From the NCBI GenBank assembly GCA_035541215.1, contig DATKNV010000088.1, forward strand, positions 50,247 to 114,246: 64,000 nucleotides of DNA, written 5' to 3'. Under the pieces are notes generated by a model. That model had not been told where the DNA came from and searched no databases. It saw only the letters and a program-made list of their open reading frames with translations. Each line of letters opens with the position of its first letter. Position 1 is the stretch's first letter. The DNA is from DASZHJ01 sp035541215 (GTDB lineage: Bacteria; Pseudomonadota; Alphaproteobacteria; ATCC43930; CGMCC-115725). This document shows, piece by piece, positions 35,827 through 44,582 of the stretch. Position numbers and translations under genes: made by a program.

Positions 35827-36444
35827 TCAGCCGCGGGCCATGACCGGAATCGCCCAGGCGACCGCCTCCTGCATGGCGCGGCGAAGCGCCGCGTCGAAAG
35901 CCTCGACCACCGGGAGGATCGCGTTCTGCGCCGCGCGCTCATCGGAGCCGATCGTCCGCTCCGAGACGATGCCGCGCTCGGGCATCCGCACGAGTTTGAG
36001 CGCGAGGCGGATGCGGACCGTGGGCGCGTCCCCGCCATCGTAGACGGCGGTAAAGTCGCGCAGCTCCGGCTTCAGGATCCAATCCGCGCGGAGCGCCAGG
36101 CTCTCACGGCCGATCGCGCCGATCTTGCCGGAGTTCTCGAAGGATTCGACGAGGAGCGTCTGCACCATCAGCGGCGCGCGATCGGTCCAGGCGGCATTGG
36201 CGAAATAGTCGAGCGTCACGGGACTGCGCATGAGCGCGATGCGCTCGGTGTCGAGCCCGCCGGGCGCCACCGGCACCTCGACCAGGAGCTGCCCCTTGGC
36301 ATTGGGCAGGCCCGCGGGGAAATCGCGCGCGGGGGTGAGGGTGTAGAGCTGCGGCGGCGGCTGGCTGCCGCCGAGAACGCCGCCGCAGCCCGCAAGAGCC
36401 GCGGGCACCGCCAGGACGAGGGAGCGGCGGGAGAGTGTGGTCAT
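35827..36444 (-). CDS. ABC-type transport auxiliary lipoprotein (PqiC/MlaD partner)
   Basis: A 205-residue lipoprotein with lipobox AALAGC near residue 20. QLYTLTPARDFPAGLP and LLVEVPVAPGGLDTERIALM match the ABC-type transport auxiliary lipoprotein (PqiC-like) domain. This outer-membrane-anchored protein works with an MCE protein to carry lipids across the periplasm. Its ATG overlaps the MCE stop (ATGA), so it is the last gene of the four-gene unit. It stands in place of the separate MlaC carrier of enteric Mla systems. Confidence 0.87.
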   Translation of the reverse strand: MTTLSRRSLVLAVPAALAGCGGVLGGSQPPPQLYTLTPARDFPAGLPNAKGQLLVEVPVAPGGLDTERIALMRSPVTLDYFANAAWTDRAPLMVQTLLVESFENSGKIGAIGRESLALRADWILKPELRDFTAVYDGGDAPTVRIRLALKLVRMPERGIVSERTIGSDERAAQNAILPVVEAFDAALRRAMQEAVAWAIPVMARG

Positions 36445-37379
36445 CGGGGCTTGTATCCTTCACGCCGCTCGCCGAAGAAAAAGCGCGTGGGGTCGCGCTC
36501 AATTTGCTCGCTCACCCGCGTCAAGCTCGCGACCAGAACCCGCGCGTCCGCGATGAGCTGCACGAGTTCGTTGAAGCCGCGCTGGCTGAAATCGCGCGCA
36601 CCCGGACGGACGTCCTGCACCACCGCGTCGATGTGCCCGAGGGTGGTGTTCGCGGTCTTGAGCGTAACGGAGGCGTCTCCGATGGCGCCCTCCGCCGCGG
36701 TGGTCGCGCGCTTGACCTCGGCGAGCGCCTCGTTGGCTGTCGCTACGGTAGTCTGAATCTGCTTCATGGTCGTGATGGCCTCGTCGGCGACCGTGTCAAT
36801 CTTCTTGGACTGCGCGAGGTCCCCGGAGATCTGCTCGAGATTCTGGAGCGTGCCCGCGATCGCCGCGAGGTTCCGGTCGCTGAGGAGCTTCGCCATGCGG
36901 TCCTCGATGTCGATCGCGCGGCTCAGCACGTCGGGTATGCTCGCGACAAAGGACTGGAGCCGCGAGGGCCGGGACGCGATCACGGGGTAGCGCTGGCCCT
37001 CCAGCTTCGCGATCGGCGGCGCCTCGCGGGTTCCGCCGCTGATCTCGACGTAATAGACACCGGTAATGCCCGTGAGCTCGAGCGAGGCGACCGAGTCCGA
37101 TTTGATCGGCGCGGAGGAGTCGAGCTCGACGGTGACGCGGACCTGATCGGGGTTGCTGGGATCGAGCCGGATCTCCGTCACCTTGCCGATCGAGACGCCA
37201 TTGTAATTGACCGGTGCGCCCACGCTGAGGCCGGTCACGGAGCCCGTGAAGAAGATGTCGTAAATTTTGAATTGCCGCGTGAACTGCGCGCCGGCGAGCC
37301 AGAGGACCGACACGAACATCCCCAAGAGCACCGCCAGCACGAAACTGCCGACCAGAACGTAATTGGCCCGCGTCTCCAT
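36441..37379 (-). CDS. MCE/MlaD family lipid-binding protein
   Basis: 312 residues with an N-terminal membrane anchor (about 7-27, NYVLVGSFVLAVLLGMFVSV) and a single MCE domain (about 38-120, with VTGLSVGAPVNYNGVSIGKV). A long helical tail follows (TMKQIQTTVATANEALAEVK). MCE domains form hexameric rings that pass phospholipid between membranes. It sits between the ATPase and the lipoprotein; the TAG of the ATPase is three bases upstream of its ATG. Confidence 0.93.
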   Translation of the reverse strand: METRANYVLVGSFVLAVLLGMFVSVLWLAGAQFTRQFKIYDIFFTGSVTGLSVGAPVNYNGVSIGKVTEIRLDPSNPDQVRVTVELDSSAPIKSDSVASLELTGITGVYYVEISGGTREAPPIAKLEGQRYPVIASRPSRLQSFVASIPDVLSRAIDIEDRMAKLLSDRNLAAIAGTLQNLEQISGDLAQSKKIDTVADEAITTMKQIQTTVATANEALAEVKRATTAAEGAIGDASVTLKTANTTLGHIDAVVQDVRPGARDFSQRGFNELVQLIADARVLVASLTRVSEQIERDPTRFFFGERREGYKPR

Positions 37380-37382
37380 CGT

Positions 37383-38189
37383 CTAGCCCTCCCCGGCCAC
37401 CCCTTGCGCCGCGAGCGCCGAGCGACCGCGAGGACCCCGGAAATAGGACTGAATCCAAGGGTGCGGGTCGCGCAGCAGCTCGGTCATTGTGCCGATTTTG
37501 ACCCGCTTGTCGACCAGCACCGCGATGCGATCGCAAATGGTGATGAGCGTGTCGAGATCGTGCGTGACCAGAAAAACCGTGAGTCCCAGGCTCTTCTGGA
37601 GGTCGCCGATGAGGTTGTCGAAGGCCGCGGCCGCGATCGGATCGAGGCCCGCCGTGGGCTCGTCGAGGAAGAGGAGCTCTGGGTCGAGTGCGAGCGAACG
37701 CGCGAGCGCCGCGCGCTTGCGCATGCCGCCGGAGAGCTCGGCGGGGTATTTGGCCCCGGCGTCGGGAGGCAGGCCTACCAGCGCCACCTTCATGGCCGCG
37801 ATCTCGCTCATCAGCTCCGGGGAGAGGTCGAGATGCTCCTTGAGGGGGACCTCGATGTTCTGCGCGACGGTGAGCGAGCTGAAGAGCGCGCCGTCCTGAA
37901 AGAGCACGCCCCAGCGCGATTCGATCCGGCGCCGCTCCGCGTCGCTGAGCGCGGCCATGTTCTCGCCGAAGACCTCGATGGTGCCGGCGCGAATGGGGAC
38001 GAGCCCCACGATCGCGCGCAGCAGTACGGATTTGCCGGTGCCGGAGCCGCCGACCACGCCCAGCACCTCGCCGCGGCGCACGTCGAGGTCGAGGTTGCGG
38101 TGGATCGCGCGGCCGCCGAGCCGCGTCTTGAGGCCGCGGATGCGGATGATCGGCGGCTCGGCGCCGTTGCCGCGCGAGGCGTCAGACAT
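37383..38189 (-). CDS. MlaF-like ABC transporter ATPase
   Basis: 268 residues. Walker A is VVGGSGTGKSVLLRAI, the signature is LSGGMRKRAALARS, Walker B is LLFLDEPTAGLD, and the switch His is in LVTHDLDTL, matching the MlaF subgroup. It drives the permease encoded upstream. ATG 38189 gives an eight-base overlap with the permease stop; ATG 38222 would also fit and extend the N-terminus by 11 residues. Confidence 0.93.
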   Translation of the reverse strand: MSDASRGNGAEPPIIRIRGLKTRLGGRAIHRNLDLDVRRGEVLGVVGGSGTGKSVLLRAIVGLVPIRAGTIEVFGENMAALSDAERRRIESRWGVLFQDGALFSSLTVAQNIEVPLKEHLDLSPELMSEIAAMKVALVGLPPDAGAKYPAELSGGMRKRAALARSLALDPELLFLDEPTAGLDPIAAAAFDNLIGDLQKSLGLTVFLVTHDLDTLITICDRIAVLVDKRVKIGTMTELLRDPHPWIQSYFRGPRGRSALAAQGVAGEG

Positions 38190-39321
38190 GAAGGTAGGAG
38201 AAGACGACGGAGAATCCGGCATCGAGCACGATCACCAGGAAGATCGATTCCACCACCGAGACCGTGGTGAGCCGGCCGACGCTTTCCGCGCTCTGCGAGA
38301 CCTTGAGCCCCTGATAGCAGCCGACGACGGCGATCACCACGGCGAAGAAAGGGGCCTTGAGCGGGCCGAGCCAGAAGGTCCAGCCGAAGATCGCGCTCTG
38401 GAGCTGGCGCACGAAGAGCGGAAAGTTGATGTCGAGCGTCGCATAGGACATGAGGGCGCCGCCGAGCAGGCCCATGAAATTGGCGTAGAAGCCCAGGAGG
38501 GGCAGCGTGATCAGCAACGCGAAGAGCCGCGGCAGCACCAGGATCTCGACGGGATCGAGGCCGAGCGTGCGCATCGCATCCACTTCCTCGTGCACCTTCA
38601 TGGCGCCGATCTCCGCGGTGAAGGCGCTGCCGGAGCGTCCCGCGACGATGATCGCGGTGAGGAGGATGCCGAGCTCGCGGAGAATGCCGACGCCCAGGAG
38701 GTTGACGGTGTAGATCTCGGCGCCGAACTGGCGGAGCTGATCGGCGCCCTGATAAGCGAGCACCACGCCGATCAGGATGGAGATGAGCCCGACGATCGGC
38801 ATCGCCGTGACGCCCGTCCGCTCCATGTGGTTCACCAGCGAGACGAAGCGCAGTCGCCGCGGCCGCAGCAGGGTGCGGGCGATCACGATCGTGACGAGGC
38901 CGAGGAAGCTCACGAGCTCCGCCGCCTGCGCCAGACACCAAAACGTCGCCTCGCCGACGCGGCGCGCGAAGTCGCGGTAGCCGCGCCCGCCGCGACGTCT
39001 GGCCCTACCCGGCGGAACTACCTGGCTGCTGCGCTCGACCTTGCGCAGCAGCGGCTCGATCTCGGGGCGAAGATTCTCGACGCTGACCTCGATGCCGCGG
39101 GTCTGCAGCGCCCGCTCCGTGCGCAGCAGCAGCCAAGCGCCCGCGGAATCGAGACTATCGACCTCCGCGAGGTCGATCCGCGCCGCCCGGGCCGCCCCCG
39201 GGTCGAGCGATTGCAGTTTGCGGTCGAGAGCCGCGGCGCCCCTTACTCGCCAGGCTCCGCCCGCGCGCAGCACGAAAGCGCCCTCTCGGAACCCGGCCTC
39301 GACCCAAGCCTCCTGCGCCAT
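38182..39321 (-). CDS. MlaE-type lipid permease with N-terminal STAS domain
   Basis: 379 residues. The first about 95 form a STAS-like domain (IDLAEVDSLDSAGAWLLLRT), the part that is the separate MlaB protein in E. coli. The rest is the MlaE permease with five hydrophobic segments and the family stretch AGRSGSAFTAEIGAMKVHEE. The fused form is common in alphaproteobacteria. It heads the unit permease-ATPase-MCE-lipoprotein, which handles phospholipid traffic between inner and outer membranes. The direction of transport cannot be read from sequence. Confidence 0.93.
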   Translation of the reverse strand: MAQEAWVEAGFREGAFVLRAGGAWRVRGAAALDRKLQSLDPGAARAARIDLAEVDSLDSAGAWLLLRTERALQTRGIEVSVENLRPEIEPLLRKVERSSQVVPPGRARRRGGRGYRDFARRVGEATFWCLAQAAELVSFLGLVTIVIARTLLRPRRLRFVSLVNHMERTGVTAMPIVGLISILIGVVLAYQGADQLRQFGAEIYTVNLLGVGILRELGILLTAIIVAGRSGSAFTAEIGAMKVHEEVDAMRTLGLDPVEILVLPRLFALLITLPLLGFYANFMGLLGGALMSYATLDINFPLFVRQLQSAIFGWTFWLGPLKAPFFAVVIAVVGCYQGLKVSQSAESVGRLTTVSVVESIFLVIVLDAGFSVVFSYLHV

Positions 39322-39432
39322 GACCGGTCACTCTACAGGGACGGGCCGCTGCGGGCACGAAAAATGCAGGCTTTCCCACGGAGACGAACTCGCTAGAGTG
39401 CGCCCATGCGACTGACGCCCAAGGATGGTCGA

Positions 39433-39948
39433 ATGGACCTTAAGCAGCATATCCGCTCGATTCCGGATTTCCCGAAGCCGGGGATCCTCTTCTACGACAT
39501 CTCGACCTTGCTGGCGCATCCCGGCGCTTGGCGCGAGACCGTGACCCAGCTCGCCGAAGGCGTGAAGGAGCACAAGCCGGACGTCCTCGTGGGCATCGAA
39601 TCTCGGGGGTTCCTGGTGGCCGCTCCGCTGGCGCTCGCGATCGGCTGCGGCTTCGTCATGGTCCGCAAGAAGGGGAAACTCCCCGGCGCCACCATTCCGC
39701 ATACCTACGACCTCGAATACGGCACCGACACCATCGAGATCCAGGCCGACGCCATCGGCCGGGGACAGCGGGTTGTTGTGCTAGACGACCTTCTCGCCAC
39801 CGGGGGGACCATGGCTGCAGCGGTGAACCTCGTGCGCAAGGTCGGCGGCACCGTTACCGGCGCCGCCTGCATCATCGAATTGAGCTTCCTCGGCGGCCGC
39901 CAGCGCCTCGACGTGCCCGTGCACTCGGTGCTCAGCTACGATTCCTGA
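39433..39948 (+). CDS. apt: Adenine phosphoribosyltransferase
   Basis: Salvages adenine to AMP using PRPP. 171 residues from ATG 39433 (MDLKQHIRSIPDFPKPGILF), with AAGGA upstream. The PRPP-binding motif is VVVLDDLLATGGTMAAA, and the Apt-specific loop is IESRGFLVAAPLA with VRKKGKLPG. An upstream GTG or ATG would add nine unneeded residues. It is convergent with the potC-like gene, overlapping it by 13 bases. Confidence 0.96.
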   Translation: MDLKQHIRSIPDFPKPGILFYDISTLLAHPGAWRETVTQLAEGVKEHKPDVLVGIESRGFLVAAPLALAIGCGFVMVRKKGKLPGATIPHTYDLEYGTDTIEIQADAIGRGQRVVVLDDLLATGGTMAAAVNLVRKVGGTVTGAACIIELSFLGGRQRLDVPVHSVLSYDS

Positions 39949-40751
39949 GCGCGCGCCCTCGGGCCCGTGAGGAGCCGGCCCGCGAGCACCGCCGCGAGCG
40001 TCACCACCGCCACCATGATGGTCGCGAGCGCGTTCGCCTGCGGGTTCACGCCGAGGCGTACGCTCGAGAAAATCCACATCGGGAGCGTCGTTGCGCCCGG
40101 GCCCGAGGTGAAGCTCGCGAGCACGAGATCGTCGAGCGAGAGCGTGAAGGCGAGAAGCCAGCCCGCCGCGAGCGCCGGCGCGATCAGCGGGAGCGTGATG
40201 ACCGCGAAGACCTTCCAGGGCCTCGCGCCGAGATCGAGCGCCGCCTCCTCGAGCGAGCGGTCGAAGGAGTGGAGCCGCGCCTGCACGACGACCGCGACGT
40301 AGGCCGTGCCGAGCGCGGCATGGGCGATCACGATGGTGAGGAGACCGCGCCCCGCGGGCCAGCCGACCCAGCTCTCGAGATCGACGAAGAGCAGCAGCAG
40401 TGACAGCCCCATGATGACCTCCGGCAGCACCAGCGGCACGGAGAGGAGCCAGGCAAAAAAGCCGCGGCCGCGGAACCGCGTGTAGCGGTTAAGGACGAAA
40501 CCCGCGAGGGTTCCCAGCACCAGCGCCGCGCTCGCGGAGATGACGGCAATGCGCAGGCTCGTCCAGGCGGCGTCGCCGATGGCCGCGTTCTGGAGGAGCT
40601 CGCCGTACCAGCGGGTCGAGAACCCCGCCCAAACCGTCACGAGCCGCGAGGCGTTGAAGGAATAGACGATCAGCGAGACGATGGGCCCATAGAGGAAGAG
40701 ATAGCCGAGCGCCAGCATCGCCGGCAGGAAGAGCGAGCGGCGGCCGCTCAT
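39936..40751 (-). CDS. Polyamine ABC transporter permease, PotC/PotI type
   Basis: 271 residues and six hydrophobic segments. The EAA loop LEEAALDLGARPWKVFAVIT lies in the cytoplasmic position typical of importers, and SLDDLVLASFTSGPGATTLP near the C-terminus is characteristic of PotC. It is the last gene of the four-gene transporter and overlaps potB by four bases. The substrate, probably putrescine or spermidine, is inferred from the binding protein. Confidence 0.92.
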   Translation of the reverse strand: MSGRRSLFLPAMLALGYLFLYGPIVSLIVYSFNASRLVTVWAGFSTRWYGELLQNAAIGDAAWTSLRIAVISASAALVLGTLAGFVLNRYTRFRGRGFFAWLLSVPLVLPEVIMGLSLLLLFVDLESWVGWPAGRGLLTIVIAHAALGTAYVAVVVQARLHSFDRSLEEAALDLGARPWKVFAVITLPLIAPALAAGWLLAFTLSLDDLVLASFTSGPGATTLPMWIFSSVRLGVNPQANALATIMVAVVTLAAVLAGRLLTGPRARAQES

Positions 40752-41641
40752 CGCGCCTCCTCCCGGAGAAAGCGCCGCATCGTCGCCATCGGCAGCGCCA
40801 GTAGCAGCAGCATCGCCACCGCCACCGCCGATGCCACGGGCCAGTCGTGGTTGTTGAAGAACTCGTCCCAGAGGACCTTGCCGACCATGAGCGTGCCGGG
40901 GCCGCCGAGGAGCTCGGGTATGACGAACTCGCCGATCGCGGGGATGAAGACCAGGAGCGAGCCCGCGACGATGCCCGGGAGCGAGAGCGGCAGCGTCACC
41001 CTGAGGAAAGCGCGCCAGGGGCGGCAGCCCAGATCGGCCGCCGCCTCCAGGAGCGCGGGATCGAGCCGCTCCAAGGTCGCGTAGAGCGGCAGCACCATGA
41101 AGGGGAGATAGCCGTAGACGAGACCCAGCACGACCGAGAAGGAGTTGTTGAGGAGCGGCAGCGGCTCGCTCACGACGCCCAGCGCGATCAGCACGTTGTT
41201 GACGAGGCCGTTGCCCTTGAGGAGCCCGATCCAGGCGTAGACCCGCAGCAGGAAGCTCGTCCAGAACGGCAGGATCACCAGCATCAGCAGCGCAACGCGC
41301 CAGGCCTTGGGCGCCCGCGCGATCGCATAGGCCATGGGATATCCGAGGAGCAGCGAAATGAGCGTGGCGGCGAGCGCATAGCGGATCGAGGACAGGTAGG
41401 CGCGGATATAAAGGCTGTCGGAGAGGAGCCGCGCGTAGCTCTCGAGCGTGGCGCCGAGCCGGAGGCCCCCATCGCCGGTCTCGAAGAGCGGCCCATAGGG
41501 CGGGATCGCTAGGCGGCTCTCGGCGAAGCTGATCTTGAGCACGATCGCAAGCGGCAGCAGCGTGAAGAGTACGAGCCAGAGATAGGGAATGCCGATGAGG
41601 CCGCGCCTCCCCCAGTGGCCGCCTCTTCCCCGCGCGCTCAT
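40748..41641 (-). CDS. Polyamine ABC transporter permease, PotB/PotH type
   Basis: 297 residues and six hydrophobic segments. The EAA loop is LLEAAADLGCRPWRAFLRVT, and IPAIGEFVIPELLGGPGTLM is typical of PotB/PotH. ATG 41641 overlaps the ATPase stop by four bases, which fixes the start; a longer frame upstream belongs to the ATPase region. It forms the membrane channel together with the next permease. Confidence 0.93.
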   Translation of the reverse strand: MSARGRGGHWGRRGLIGIPYLWLVLFTLLPLAIVLKISFAESRLAIPPYGPLFETGDGGLRLGATLESYARLLSDSLYIRAYLSSIRYALAATLISLLLGYPMAYAIARAPKAWRVALLMLVILPFWTSFLLRVYAWIGLLKGNGLVNNVLIALGVVSEPLPLLNNSFSVVLGLVYGYLPFMVLPLYATLERLDPALLEAAADLGCRPWRAFLRVTLPLSLPGIVAGSLLVFIPAIGEFVIPELLGGPGTLMVGKVLWDEFFNNHDWPVASAVAVAMLLLLALPMATMRRFLREEAR

Positions 41642-42729
41642 GAGGTCAGGAGGACGCCGGCTTCGGCGTCCCAGCCGAGCCAGACCGCGGCCCCCACAGC
41701 GGGCGGCGGGGCGGTACCCGGCCCGGCATTCGGCAGCGTCACGCGGACGACGCGGCCGCCCGCGACCGCGACGAGATAGGTCGAGGCCTCGCCGCGAAAG
41801 GCGATTTCCTGCACCGTCCCCTGCAAGCGGTTTGCACGGCCCGGCTCTTGGACGGAGAGAGCGATCCGCTCCGGCCGCACGGCGACGGCGACGGCGGTGC
41901 CCACCGGTGCCGTGCCGGCAACCGCGATCGCGAGCCCCAGATCCGGACATTCCACCGAGAGCCCTGCGCCTGCGCCGGCGACGCGGCCCTCGAAGAGGTT
42001 CACCCCGCCGATGAAATCCGCGACGAAGCGGCAGCTCGGACGCTCGTAGACCTCCGCGGGCGCTCCGACCTGGACGAGCTGGCCCTTCGACATCACGCCC
42101 ATGCGGCTTGCCGTCCCCATCGCCTCCTCCTGGTCGTGCGTGACCATGAGGAAGGTGACGCCGACGCGGTGCTGGATGCGCACGAGCTCTAGCCGCGTCT
42201 CCTCGCGGAGCTTGCGGTCGAGGGCGGCGAGCGGCTCGTCGAGCAACAGCAGCTTCGGCTCCTTCGCGAGCGCGCGGGCGAGCGCCACGCGCTGCCGCTC
42301 GCCGCCCGAGAGCTGATGCGGCTTGCGCCCCGCGAGCGCGCGGAGCTGCACGAGGTCGAGCATCGCCTCGACCTTGGCCGCGATCTCCTTGCGCGACAGC
42401 CGGCCCTGCTTGAGGCCGAAGGCGACGTTCTCCGCCGCCGTCATGTGCGGGAAGAGCGCATAGGACTGGAACATCATGTTGGTGGGCCGCGCATAAGGCG
42501 GCACTTCCGCGACGTCGGCGCCGTCGATCAGGATGCGGCCGCTATCGGGACGCTCGAAGCCCGCGAGCATGCGCAGGAGCGTGGTCTTGCCGCAGCCGGA
42601 AGGTCCGAGGAGCGCGAAGAAGGCGCCGCGCTCGATCTCGAGCGAGACGTCGTCGACGGCGAGCGTTCCGCCGAAGCGCTTGACCACCCGCTCCAGACGG
42701 ACCAGGGGCGCCGCAGCCGCCGCGCCCAC
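41638..42729 (-). CDS. Polyamine ABC transporter ATPase, PotA/PotG type
   Basis: 363 residues. Walker A is LLGPSGCGKTTLLRML, the signature is LSGGERQRVALARALA, Walker B is LLLLDEPLAALD, and the switch is MVTHDQEEAM, followed by a C-terminal TOBE domain (AVAVRPERIALSV). These are marks of the PotA/MalK importer branch. The start is uncertain: GTG 42729 or a CTG at 42744 that overlaps the binding-protein stop. I use GTG. Confidence 0.92.
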   Translation of the reverse strand: MGAAAAAPLVRLERVVKRFGGTLAVDDVSLEIERGAFFALLGPSGCGKTTLLRMLAGFERPDSGRILIDGADVAEVPPYARPTNMMFQSYALFPHMTAAENVAFGLKQGRLSRKEIAAKVEAMLDLVQLRALAGRKPHQLSGGERQRVALARALAKEPKLLLLDEPLAALDRKLREETRLELVRIQHRVGVTFLMVTHDQEEAMGTASRMGVMSKGQLVQVGAPAEVYERPSCRFVADFIGGVNLFEGRVAGAGAGLSVECPDLGLAIAVAGTAPVGTAVAVAVRPERIALSVQEPGRANRLQGTVQEIAFRGEASTYLVAVAGGRVVRVTLPNAGPGTAPPPAVGAAVWLGWDAEAGVLLTS

Positions 42730-42740
42730 GGGAGCCGCCG

Positions 42741-43832
42741 TCAGCCGCCGGTCTTCACCCGCGTCCAGGCGCGCGTCCGCGCGCGCTCGTACTCGGGACT
42801 GACGGGCGTGTCGAAGAAGAGCCGCTTCCTCACCTCGGCGGAGGGGTAGATGTTGTGATTGTTGCGGATCTCGGGGTCGACGAGCGGCGTCGCCTTGACG
42901 TTCGGATTGGCGTAAGCGACCGCGTTCGAGATTTCCGCGGCGATCTCCGGCCGCAGGATGAAGTTGATGAAGACGTGCGCGTTCTCGGGATGCGGTGCGT
43001 CCGCGGGGATCGCCATCTGGTCGATCCAGAGCATCGCGCCTTCCTTGGGGATCGAATAGGCGATCTTGACGCCGTTCTTCGCGTCCTCGGCACGCTGCTT
43101 CGCCTGGAAGATGTCGCCGGAATAGCCGAAGGCGACGCAGAGGTCGCCGTTGGCGAGGTCGTTGATGTACTGCGAGGAGTGGAATTTCGTGACGAAGGGC
43201 CGGATCTTCGCAACCGCGCCCGCCGCGAGCTCGAGATCCTTGTCGTCGCGACTCAAGGGCTGCTTGCCGAGATAGAGGAGCGCGGCGGGAAACACTTCCT
43301 CCGGCGTGTCCAGCAGCGAGAGGCCGCACTCCCCGAGCTTCTTCGCATTGGCGGGATCGAAGATGAGGCTCACGCTCTCGACCGGCGCCTTCGCTCCCAG
43401 CGCGGCCTTCACTTTATCGATGTTGTAGCCGATGCCCGTCGTGCCCCACATGTAGGGCACACCGTAGGTGTTGCCGGGATCGGCGACCGCCGCGTTCGCG
43501 AGGATCTGCGGATCGAGATTGCCGTAATTCGTGAGCTTGGACTTGTCGAGCTTCAGGAAGATCTTCGCCTTCGCCATGCGCGCGAGGTAGGGGCTCGTCG
43601 ACGGCACCACCACGTCGTAGCCGGAGTGCCCCGCGAGCAGCTTCGCCTCCAGCACCTCGTTTGCGTCGTAGACGTCGTAGCGGACCTTGATGCCCGTCTC
43701 TTTCTCGAACTTCGCGATGGTGTCCTTGCCGATGTAGTCGGACCAATTGTAGACGTTGAGCACCGGCTCTTCCGCGTGCGCCGCGCCCGCGAGCAAGAGC
43801 ACCGCCGCCGCCGTCATCATCGCTCTGCGCAT
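42741..43832 (-). CDS. Polyamine ABC transporter substrate-binding protein, PotD/PotF type
   Basis: 363 residues with a signal peptide (about 1-20, ending AAHAEE). The family opening is LNVYNWSDYIGKDTIAKFEK, with the later VPYMWGTTGIGYN. Trp, Asp and Glu residues that bind the amine groups lie in these segments. GGAGGCGGGGG just before ATG 43832 supports this start. It is the first gene of the transporter and sets putrescine/spermidine as the likely cargo. Confidence 0.92.
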   Translation of the reverse strand: MRRAMMTAAAVLLLAGAAHAEEPVLNVYNWSDYIGKDTIAKFEKETGIKVRYDVYDANEVLEAKLLAGHSGYDVVVPSTSPYLARMAKAKIFLKLDKSKLTNYGNLDPQILANAAVADPGNTYGVPYMWGTTGIGYNIDKVKAALGAKAPVESVSLIFDPANAKKLGECGLSLLDTPEEVFPAALLYLGKQPLSRDDKDLELAAGAVAKIRPFVTKFHSSQYINDLANGDLCVAFGYSGDIFQAKQRAEDAKNGVKIAYSIPKEGAMLWIDQMAIPADAPHPENAHVFINFILRPEIAAEISNAVAYANPNVKATPLVDPEIRNNHNIYPSAEVRKRLFFDTPVSPEYERARTRAWTRVKTGG

Positions 43833-43909
43833 CCCCCGCCTCCTTGGCCCTGCGGCAGGATTCATGCGTGGCGTCCAGCACAAAGTCAATCGCACGCGGC
43901 CGCCCTCGG

Positions 43910-44569
43910 CTAGCGCTTCCTCGCGAGCGTCAGCCCGTCGCCGACCGTGAGCAGCACCGACTCGACTCGGGCATCGTCGCGTATCTTGAGGTTGATGGCG
44001 CGGAGCGCCACCGTATCGGCGTCCTGCTTCTTCTCGTCGAGGACCGAGCCGCTCCAGAGCACGTTGTCGACGGCAATGAGGCCGTTCTGACGCAGGAGCT
44101 GGAGGCAGAGCTCGTAATAGGTGTCGTAGTTGGACTTGTCCGCGTCGATGAAGGCGAAGTCGAACCGGCCGGCCTCGCCCCCGTCGAGTAGTCCGCGCAA
44201 TGTCTGCGCCGCAGGGCCGAGGCGGAGATCGATGCGGCTCTCGAGCCCGGCCTCGCGCCAATAGCGGCGGCCGATGCTCGTCCATTCCTCGCTCACGTCG
44301 CAGGCGATGAGCTTGCCATCGGGCGGCAGGGCCGATGCCACCGTGAGCGCGCTATAGCCCGTGAAGGTCCCGATCTCGAGGCAGCGCCGCGCGCCCATGA
44401 GGCGCACCAGCAGCGCCATGAAGGCGCCCTGATCGGCGCCGATCTGCATCAACCCCAGCGGGAGCTTCGCGGTCTCCGCGCGCAAGCGGCGCTGAAGCGG
44501 CGTCTCCTTGACCAGAGTTTGAGTGACGTAATTGTCGATATCGTCGGAGATAATCGAGCGCCTGGCCAT
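43910..44569 (-). CDS. Class I O-methyltransferase (caffeoyl-CoA type)
   Basis: 219 residues of the SAM- and divalent-metal-dependent O-methyltransferase family. The SAM site is CLEIGTFTGYSALTVASALP, the metal/active-site Asp lies in FAFIDADKSNYDTYYELCLQ, and IAVDNVLWSG follows. Bacterial members methylate catechols or 5-hydroxyuridine in tRNA; the substrate is not clear. It lies 13 bases downstream of the nitroreductase and upstream of the polyamine transporter in the same direction. Confidence 0.9.
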   Translation of the reverse strand: MARRSIISDDIDNYVTQTLVKETPLQRRLRAETAKLPLGLMQIGADQGAFMALLVRLMGARRCLEIGTFTGYSALTVASALPPDGKLIACDVSEEWTSIGRRYWREAGLESRIDLRLGPAAQTLRGLLDGGEAGRFDFAFIDADKSNYDTYYELCLQLLRQNGLIAVDNVLWSGSVLDEKKQDADTVALRAINLKIRDDARVESVLLTVGDGLTLARKR

Positions 44570-44582
44570 CGGTTGGGATACC

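Noticed and set aside
36435..38270. Long plus-strand frame over the MCE operon
   Set aside because: The minus-strand genes have complete MCE and ABC motifs; the plus frame has none.
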